This document shows, in pieces, positions 54,364-61,399 of a stretch of 64,000 nucleotides of DNA. The notes beneath the pieces are model-generated. The model searched no databases. It was not told the DNA's origin and was given only the letters and a program-made list of their open reading frames with translations. The translations under genes and the position numbers were made by a program. The stretch's first letter is position 1. Every line of letters begins with the position of its first letter. Origin of the DNA: Ovoidimarina sp963698645 (GTDB taxonomy: Bacteria > Pseudomonadota > Alphaproteobacteria > Rhodobacterales > Rhodobacteraceae); NCBI GenBank assembly GCA_963698645.1, contig CAVORP010000009.1, positions 434,001-498,000 of the forward strand, in the 5' to 3' direction.

Positions 54364-55757
54364 ATGGCCCAGACCCGCACGGAAACCGACAGTTTCGGCC
54401 CGCTTGAGGTACCCGCAGACAAGTATTGGGGCGCACAGACCCAACGCTCGATCCTGAACTTCCCGATCGGTTGGGAGAAACAGCCCGTCGCGATCGTCCG
54501 CGCACTTGGGCGTGATCAAGCAGGCCTGCGCCATCGCCAACCGCGACCGTGGCGCGCTCGACGCGAAACTGGCCGAGGCGATGATCGAGGCGGCCTCCGA
54601 AGTCGTGGCGGGCAAGCTTGACGACAATTTTCCGCTGGTGGTCTGGCAGACCGGTTCGGGCACCCAGTCGAACATGAACGCCAACGAGGTGATCGCGAAC
54701 CGGGCCATCGAAATTCTGGGCGGCACGATCGGTTCGAAGGATCCGGTCCATCCGAACGACCACGTGAACATGGGGCAGTCGTCGAACGATACCTTTCCGA
54801 CGGCAATGCATATCGCCACGGCGATGACCGCGCATGACGTGCTGCTGCCCGGTCTGGCAAAGCTGCATGCGGCGCTGGAGATGAAGGTTCAGGAGTTCGA
54901 GGGGATCATCAAGATCGGCCGCACCCATACGATGGACGCGACGCCCCTGACGCTGGCGCAGGAGTTCTCGGGCTATGCACATCAGGTTCATATGGCGATC
55001 AAGCGGGTCAAATCCGCCCTGCCCCATATCTACGAACTGGCCCAGGGCGGCACGGCGGTGGGCACCGGCCTGAACTCGCCCAAGGGCTGGGGCGAGACGG
55101 TGGCGGCGCATATGGCCGAGATCACCGGCCTGCCTTTCGTCACCGCCCCGAACAAGTTCGAGGCGCTTGCCGCCCATGACGCCATGGTCGAGATGTCGGG
55201 CGCGGTCAAAACCGCCGCTGCGTCGCTGTTCAAGATCGCCAATGACATCCGCCTTCTGGGATCCGGCCCGCGTTGCGGTCTGGGCGAATTGATGCTGCCC
55301 GAGAACGAGCCCGGCTCGTCGATCATGCCGGGCAAGGTCAATCCGACCCAGTGCGAAGCGATGACACAGGTCTGCGCCCATGTGTTCGGCAATGACGCCG
55401 CGATCGGTTTCGCCGGCAGCCAGGGCCATTTCGAACTGAACGTCTACAAACCGATGATGGCCTATAACCTGTTGCAATCCATGCAGCTTCTGGGTGACGC
55501 CTCGGTCGCATTCACCGATAATTGCGTGGCTGGGAATCGCGGCCGACAAGGACCGGATCGAAAAGCTGATGCGGGAATCGCTGATGCTGGTGACAGCTCT
55601 GGCGCCCACGATCGGATATGACAACGCGACGACTGTCGCCAAGACCGCGCACAAGAACGGCACCACCCTGCGGGAAGAGGCGATCAATCTGGGTTTCGTG
55701 GATGCAGAGACCTTCGACAAGGTCGTGCGCCCCGAACAGATGATCGGACCGAAGTGA
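54364..55757 (+). CDS. fumC: Class II fumarase, frame interrupted by two single-base insertions
   Basis: Signature GSSIMPGKVNPTQ, substrate motifs GSGTQSNMNANEV, GQSSNDTFPTAMH and GRTHTMDATPL. The frame slips near 54510 (CTTGGGCGTG has one G too many) and near 55530 (GCTGGGAATC, one G too many). Removing the two bases gives 463 residues, exactly the usual length, so these are almost surely assembly errors. Converts fumarate to malate in the TCA cycle. Stop overlaps the DUF4169 start by ATGA-type coupling. Confidence 0.93.
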
Positions 55758-55936
55758 GCGACACGCCGATCAACCTGAACCGCGCGCGGAAATTGCGCGC
55801 GCGGGACGAAAAGCGGGCCAAGGCCGACGCAAATGCCGCGAAATTCGGCCGCAACAAGACCGAAAAGGCCCGCGACACCGACGCCGCGACCCGCGCCGCC
55901 CGGATCCTCGATCAGCACAAGCGCGATCGGGAATGA
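55754..55936 (+). CDS. DUF4169 small basic protein
   Basis: 60 residues, strongly charged (INLNRARKLRARDEKRAKAD, FGRNKTEKARD), matching the DUF4169 family found beside fumC in Rhodobacteraceae. GTG or ATG-type start overlaps the fumC stop by four bases; its own stop overlaps the next start. Unknown function. Confidence 0.85.
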   Translation: MSDTPINLNRARKLRARDEKRAKADANAAKFGRNKTEKARDTDAATRAARILDQHKRDRE

Positions 55937-56169
55937 CCGCGCGCCCCGTCAAGCGTTCGCTGACGCTGCGCGGCCATCGTACGTCCGTGTCACTGGAAGA
56001 TGCATTCTGGCACGAGTTCCGGACCATCGCGGAACAGCGCGGGGTGGCGCTCAACGCACTCGCCGCCGAGATCGACGCAGCGAGGGGGACAGAGGCCGGG
56101 TTGGCCTCTGCGATCCGGGTCTTCGTGCTCGACGTTCTGAAATCTCAGGCGAAATCGTTGGACGGGTAG
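55933..56169 (+). CDS. Ribbon-helix-helix domain protein
   Basis: 78 residues: KRSLTLRGHRTSVSLEDAFWHEFRTIA is the ribbon plus first helix of the alphaproteobacterial RHH family found with fumC and DUF4169. Probably a small DNA-binding regulator. Third gene of the fumC unit. Confidence 0.85.
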   Translation: MTARPVKRSLTLRGHRTSVSLEDAFWHEFRTIAEQRGVALNALAAEIDAARGTEAGLASAIRVFVLDVLKSQAKSLDG

Positions 56170-56450
56170 AGCGCGTCACGCAGGCGACGTGCTGCCGAAA
56201 GTTGCCGCCGCTCGGATTTCGTCAGGCGCGCATGGCGCAGTTCCCCGGGGTTCAGTCCGGTTTCCAAGAGCTCCTGAAACTCTGCCCGGCTCGGGCCAGT
56301 GTTCAGGTCAGACGTCTGTAGTCGCGGCCCGACGCCCGATGCGCCAGGACGGAATTGCAATTCTGAAAACCGGCCCGGAGACCGCAAGATCCTGATGAAT
56401 CGACATACGTTCCCCCCAAGGAAGCGTGCAGACAGGATACTGATTTCCAC
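56145..56450 (-). CDS. Hypothetical protein, convergent with RHH gene
   Basis: 101 residues; the C-terminal half (FQELLETGLNPGELRHARLTKSERRQL, SAARRLRDALYPSNDFA by segments) looks like real helical protein, while the N-terminal part is less convincing. It overlaps the RHH gene end by 25 bases on the opposite strand. No family recognised and no strong ribosome site, so this is tentative. Confidence 0.4.
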   Translation of the reverse strand: MEISILSARFLGGNVCRFIRILRSPGRFSELQFRPGASGVGPRLQTSDLNTGPSRAEFQELLETGLNPGELRHARLTKSERRQLSAARRLRDALYPSNDFA

Positions 56451-56612
56451 CTTTACGCGGGACCCCCCGGCCCCGTAACCGTACTCGCCATTAACTATTA
56501 AACGTCAACAGCGTCTTGCAGAGGTTTGATTTATCAAATGATTCGGAGCTATCGAGCAAGTTTTTTGGCAAGGGGCTGCCAGCACAGAAAGTTCTAACGT
56601 TGCGTTAAAATC
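56451..56612. other. AT-rich spacer before the P450 stop
   Basis: About 160 bases, clearly AT-richer than the neighbours (TTAACTATTAAACG, TTGATTTATCAAATGATT). No gene; possible promoter for the minus-strand hypothetical gene. A weak hairpin GGCA-AGGGGC-TGCC lies near 56570. Confidence 0.35.
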
Positions 56613-57961
56613 TCACTTCCGCGGTGAAAGCTCAAGTTTTATGCCATTGCGGGACCGAACAGTCAGATGTGCGACGGGGACCGGCGGAGGTCCGATAGGC
56701 GCAAAGCGGAAGGCATCGTACCAGAAGCGCCAGGAGCAGCGTTCCTTCGGCCATCGCAAATCCCGCACCGGGGCAGACCCGCGGCCCGGCCGAGAACGGC
56801 ATGTAGGCCGCGCGGGCGGAGTCCGCGCCCTTCCGCCGTCTGCCAGCGATCCGGATCGAAAGCGTCAGGGCTTGTCCCAATGACGCTCGTGCCGGTGCAG
56901 ATGCCACGGCGACAGGACGATCTGCGCCCCCTTGGGCACCGCGCGCCCCCTGAATTCCTCCGGCCCCGAGGCCGCGCGCACCATCATCGGCACGGGCGGA
57001 TAAAGCCGCAGCGCCTCGCGGAACACATCGCGGGTGAAGCGCAGGGTCTTGAGCGTGGCGGGGCTTGGATCGTTGGCAAACGCAGCCGCTTCATCGGCCA
57101 CGCGGTCCTGCGCTTCGGGATGGGTGGCCAGAAGGTAGAGCGCCCAAGACAGCGCCGCGGCGCTTGTTTCATGCCCGGCCAGAAAGAAGATCGCCACCTG
57201 GTCGGTCATTTCGCCCGCGGCGAACCCCTCTCCGGTCACCGGGTCGCGGAAGGTCAGAAGTTTCGTGGCAAGATCATCGGGCGCGGTGCCCTCGTCGATC
57301 TGCCTCACCCGCTGCGTCACCATCTCGGCCACAAGCGTCCGGATCTCCGCGGCAGCGCGCCGCACGGCCCTGCGATGGAAACGGGGCATCCAGCGCGGCA
57401 TGGGAAAGCAGCGCGGCAATGTTCAGGATCGGCTGGTGCCGCTGGTAGCGCGTAAAGGCCTGCGCCACCTGGCCCGCCATCCGGTCTTCGATCGGGACCG
57501 AGAACAGGGTGCGAAAGATAACGTCGGCGGCGGCATGGCTGGCTATCGCCTCGACCTCGCAGGACCCCGGGCGCAGCCGCGCGAGCGCCGCCCGCCCCGC
57601 AGCCAGCATCGCGGGAAATGTCTCGTCCAGGCGCCCGCCCTGAAAGGCCGGGTCGATGATCCGCCGTTGCCGCGCCCATTGCGCCCCATTGGTGACGAAC
57701 ACGGCATCGCCCAGAAGCGGGCGCAGCCCCTCGGTCACCCGGGTCGATTTCGGAAAATCGGCCGGGCGATCGCTCAGGATTTCGCGTATCAGATCGGGTT
57801 CGTTGACCAGGAAGGACCGGAAGAAAGGCGTGCGAAACTCGGCCATCCTCGCCCGGTACAGCCGCGCGGGCTGCGCCGACAGGATGTCGCGCCGGAACGC
57901 GCGGGCATAGCGCCAAAGCGGGCACCTGCGCATCGCGCGCCGGGGGTTTGGGCGGGATCAT
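56613..57961 (-). CDS. Cytochrome P450, frame interrupted
   Basis: About 445 residues when joined. Order: N-terminal AQPARLYRARMAEFRTPFF, GDAVFVTNGAQWARQRRIIDPAF, the oxygen-binding I-helix FFLAGHETSAAALSW, the K-helix FREALRLYPP (ExxR), and the heme-binding FSAGPRVCPGAGFAMAEG. The last strand HLTVRSRNG ends at TGA 56613-56615. Frame changes near 57920, 57375, 56880 and 56715 leave all motifs intact, so read errors are likely. No membrane anchor; a soluble bacterial P450. Starts four bases after the upstream hydrolase gene; redox partners are not adjacent. Confidence 0.85.
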
Positions 57962-57965
57962 GGGG

Positions 57966-59212
57966 TCATCGAGTTATAGCGCGAAGCCCTGACGTCGATC
58001 CGGTTCGACGAGGGTTTGCGATTGGCGAAACGGGCTGCCAAGCGTCTGCGGGACCTGCGGTGATCCGGAAGTAGTCATAGGCCTCGGGTTTGTCGAAAGC
58101 GCAGAGATACTGGAAATGCAGCCGGAAGAACCGCCAGCGCAGCGCCTTGAACCGCTCGGTCGAGAGCGAATTGCGGAATGCGGCCGACAGGACCAGGGGC
58201 CAGCGCTGCACCGTGGGAGCGACGCCCGAGACCGCGACCGGGTCGCAGAGCGCGAAAGACCCTCCGTCGGACGGGCGCCGAGATGTCGATCCAGACGATC
58301 CGATCCGAGCTGGCCAGATCGTGGAGATCACGCCGCAACTGCCCGCCTTGGGCAGGAAGGACACCATGGGAATGGCCTGCCCGAGGGTCAGATAGCGACA
58401 GGACAGGACCGTCCGCCGGAATGCGCCCTTCGCGCAGAAGCCTTGCCAAGACCGAGACCGCCAGATGCGCGCCCGAGGAATGGCCGACCACCAGCACCTC
58501 GTCCACCTTCTGCGTCAGGGCCCGGGCCACGTCGTCGGCAAATGCCTCGATCCGGGCGTCCATTTCCGGCGGATAGGCGCCGCCGGATTGCGCCGTATGG
58601 GCCAGATCGTGCATCAGGTAGTAGGCCAGAATGTGCCGGTCCCACGCGCGGAACTGGCGCAGGACAAGAACCATGACGACGGTACCGACAACGACGCCGA
58701 CCCAGCCCCATCCAACGCCAGGCAAGAGCCAGCCCAGCAGAAACCCAAGAAGGGCGGCCACCGCGTTCGCCACGATCCAACCTGCCACAAGAGCCCACAA
58801 GCAGTTGCAGAAGCAGCATCACCGCCGGATAGAGCCCCGCGATCACCGGCCCCTTCCGAAGCCAGGTCATCCGCCGAAGCGCCCCCGACCCGATATAGAC
58901 GATCGCCGTGCGGATCAGTTGGAGATAGGTGCCCGCGACGGTCTGATCCATCGTGTCGCGCACGATATCGGACCATTGCAGAACATCGACCCGCGCGCGC
59001 ACCCGCGCCCCGTCGATTTCGCCGGCCACTTCCCAACCGTAATGCGGCCCGCCTCTCGCGCCCCGCACGGCAAGCCGGTAACCCGCAATGCGCGCCTGTT
59101 CCTTTCCCTGAGATCGGTAGAGTTCGCGGTAGCGGCGCGCCGGATAGGGGTCGTAGCCGGGAATGTAGAATACGCGGCGGCGCTCGACAGGAGGATCAGG
59201 GGGACGGGACAT
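57966..59212 (-). CDS. Membrane-anchored alpha/beta hydrolase, frame interrupted
   Basis: About 410 residues. N-terminal VFYIPGYDPYPARRYRELYR, then a soluble segment, two hydrophobic helices (about residues 135-190), then the nucleophile elbow VLVVGHSSGAHLAVSVLARL. The C-terminal part (FFRLHFQYLCAFDKPEAYDYF) ends at 57966. Frame changes near 58800 and 58350. Serine-hydrolase chemistry is supported by G-H-S-S-G; substrate unknown. Placed between ccdA-like and P450 genes on the same strand. Confidence 0.78.
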
Positions 59213-59313
59213 GAAACGTTCTCTGCCGATCTGCTGCTCTGCTGGTCTGGCGACACCCCCTGTCGCGTTGAGTATGGCCTGTGGAGCGTGCCGATGACAA
59301 GCGCCGAGGCGCC

Positions 59314-60064
59314 CTAGCCGAACGCCTGAAGCGCCGGGAACTGCTCGTTCAGCCACCACGCGAAATCGGTGAACTTGCCGGTAAGCATCAAGCAGGCCGA
59401 CGGTCCAGAGCAGAAGCCCCATCACGCGCTCGATCCGCTCCATATGGCGCTTCATGAAGGCCATGGCCCCGGAAAGGCGCGGGAAATAGGCAGCGACCAA
59501 AAGGAAGGGCACGCCCAGCCCCACCGCATAGGAGGCGAGCAGGGTCGTGCCCCGTGCCATGTCGGCCTCGCTCGCCGCAATCGACAGGATCGCGCCAAGG
59601 ATCGGGCCGATACAGGGCGTCCAGCCAAAGGCAAAGGCGAGGCCCAGAACATATGCCCCAAAGGCCGATCCGCCTCGGTCACCTGCGTCCATCCGCATTT
59701 CCCGATCCATGAATCCGATCCTGTAGACCCCGAGGAAATGCGCCCCGAAAATCATGATCACCACGCCGGAGGCCGCCACGAACCATGTCTGGTTCATCAG
59801 GAAGAAGCGGCCAAGCGCGGAGGCGGTGAAGCCAAGGAACAGGAACACCGTCGACAGTCCCAGCACAAAGAACAGCGCCGACAGGATCACCCGCCGGCGT
59901 CCGGCGCTGGCGTTCATCTCGCTCATGGAGATGCCGCCCATATAGGCAAGATAGGGCGGTACGATGGGCAGGACGCAAGGGCTGAGAAACGACAACAGGC
60001 CGGCAAAGGCGGCAATCGCCATCGCGGGAAGAAGGCTTGCGTCGATGATGTCAATTCCGAACAT
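59314..60064 (-). CDS. ccdA: CcdA/DsbD-type thiol-disulfide membrane transporter, one base inserted
   Basis: 249 residues corrected, six helices. Cysteines in FLSPCVLPIVPPYLAYMGG and FGWTPCIGPILGAIL are the conserved pair that passes electrons across the membrane, for cytochrome c maturation. The frame slips near 59391 (GCTTGATG has one T too many) and then reads MLTGKFTDFAWWLNEQFP to a TAG at 59314-59316. Probable assembly error. The following hydrolase starts 102 bases on. Confidence 0.88.
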
Positions 60065-60178
60065 GGATGATCCCGCTCCTCTACCACTCACACATAGCCA
60101 AGCCACGTGCCCGCGTCACCCACACATCGCGTCACAACTCGGTGGACAAACTGTAACATCCCGCCTAATGCGCGACGC

Positions 60179-60406
60179 ATGGAATATGATGACGATCTTG
60201 ATGCGCTTGGGCTGTTGTGCCCGCTGCCGGTCCTGAAGGCCGCCAAGCGCATGCGCTCGCTGACGCCCGGCACCGTGCTGCGGCTGCAGGCGGACGATCC
60301 GGCGGCGATCGTCGACGTGCCTCACTACTGCGCCGAAAGCGGCAATATCTATCTGGGCGTCGAAGACGCGGATGGTGCACAGCACCATTTCATCCGCAAA
60401 ACCTGA
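60179..60406 (+). CDS. TusA-family sulfurtransferase-like protein
   Basis: 75 residues: LDALGLLCPLPVLKAAKRM contains the CPxP cysteine motif, and the rest folds as the usual beta-alpha TusA (LRLQADDPAAIVDVPHYC). Family members relay sulfur as persulfide. Divergent from ccdA; ends 15 bases before the convergent denD stop. A start at 60107 exists but the ATG at 60179 gives the family N-terminus. Confidence 0.88.
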   Translation: MEYDDDLDALGLLCPLPVLKAAKRMRSLTPGTVLRLQADDPAAIVDVPHYCAESGNIYLGVEDADGAQHHFIRKT

Positions 60407-60421
60407 CCGCGGCGCAGGCCC

Positions 60422-61393
60422 TCAGGTCTCGGCCATATAGGCGCGCAGGATATCCATGATCGTGCGTTCCGCACAGCGAAACCCCAGCCGCTCGGCAAGC
60501 CGAACGTCGAACCGCGCGGGCCATTTGGCCACGATCGCCTCGATCGCCGGATCGCGGTCGAGTGTCACCAGATCGCGGGCCGCAATCCCGCCAAGTTCCT
60601 GAAGCGCTTCGAGCATCTGGGCCACGGTGACCGTGATGCCCGGCACGTTCAGCGCCGCGAAGTCCGGCCAGTCGCGCTGTGGCGCCGCCATGGCACGGAT
60701 CATCGCATCCACCGCTGTCTTGGGCGAGGCCAGCCAGAGCGGAAGTCCGGTATCCACCGGACAGCGCGCCCGTTGGCCGGCAAGCGGTTCGCGCAGGATG
60801 GCCGAGGCAAAGGACGAAGCCGCCGCATTGGGCCGCCCGGGCCGCACGACGATCGTGGGCAGGCGCAGCACCCGCGCCTCGACCATTCCCCTGCGCCGGT
60901 AGTCCGACATCAGGATCTCCGCCATCGCCTTGGCCGCGCCATAGCTGTTCGACGGTTGGGTCGGCGCCGCTTCGGTCAGTGGCTCCGTCGTGTTGGTGCC
61001 GAAGACCGCTAGCGACGATGTGCCCACCATCGGCAGGCGCCGCCCGGTGGCAAAGGCCGCCTCGAGCACATTTCGGGTGCCATCGAGGTTGACCGACAGA
61101 CCCAGGTCGAATTCCGCCTCGGCCTGCCCGCTGACGACCGCGGCAAGGTGGAACACCGCCTGCGCATCCGCAAGCGCCACCGTCACCGCACCGTGGTCGG
61201 TGATGTCGAGATCGGTCAGACGCACCCGGCCCTGAAGATCGGCGGCAAGAACTGATCCGGGCCGGTCCGCCAGAACGATGGCCGGGCGCATCAATTCGGT
61301 TCCATCGGGCAGCTTCAGGTGACCGTCCGCCAAGATCCGGCGGGCCAGCCTCTGACCGAGGAACCCAGCCCCGCCGGTTATGACAACGGTCAT
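60422..61393 (-). CDS. denD: D-erythronate dehydrogenase-type epimerase/dehydratase SDR
   Basis: 323 residues of the extended SDR family. TVVITGGAGFLGQRLAR is the NAD-binding motif, YGAAKAMAEIL carries the catalytic Tyr and Lys. RLPTIVVRPGRPN and LAGQRARCPVDTGLPLWLASP are typical of DenD proteins, which oxidise D-erythronate or similar four-carbon acids. No partner kinase or isomerase of that pathway is in view. Confidence 0.85.
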   Translation of the reverse strand: MTVVITGGAGFLGQRLARRILADGHLKLPDGTELMRPAIVLADRPGSVLAADLQGRVRLTDLDITDHGAVTVALADAQAVFHLAAVVSGQAEAEFDLGLSVNLDGTRNVLEAAFATGRRLPMVGTSSLAVFGTNTTEPLTEAAPTQPSNSYGAAKAMAEILMSDYRRRGMVEARVLRLPTIVVRPGRPNAAASSFASAILREPLAGQRARCPVDTGLPLWLASPKTAVDAMIRAMAAPQRDWPDFAALNVPGITVTVAQMLEALQELGGIAARDLVTLDRDPAIEAIVAKWPARFDVRLAERLGFRCAERTIMDILRAYMAET

Positions 61394-61399
61394 GACCGC

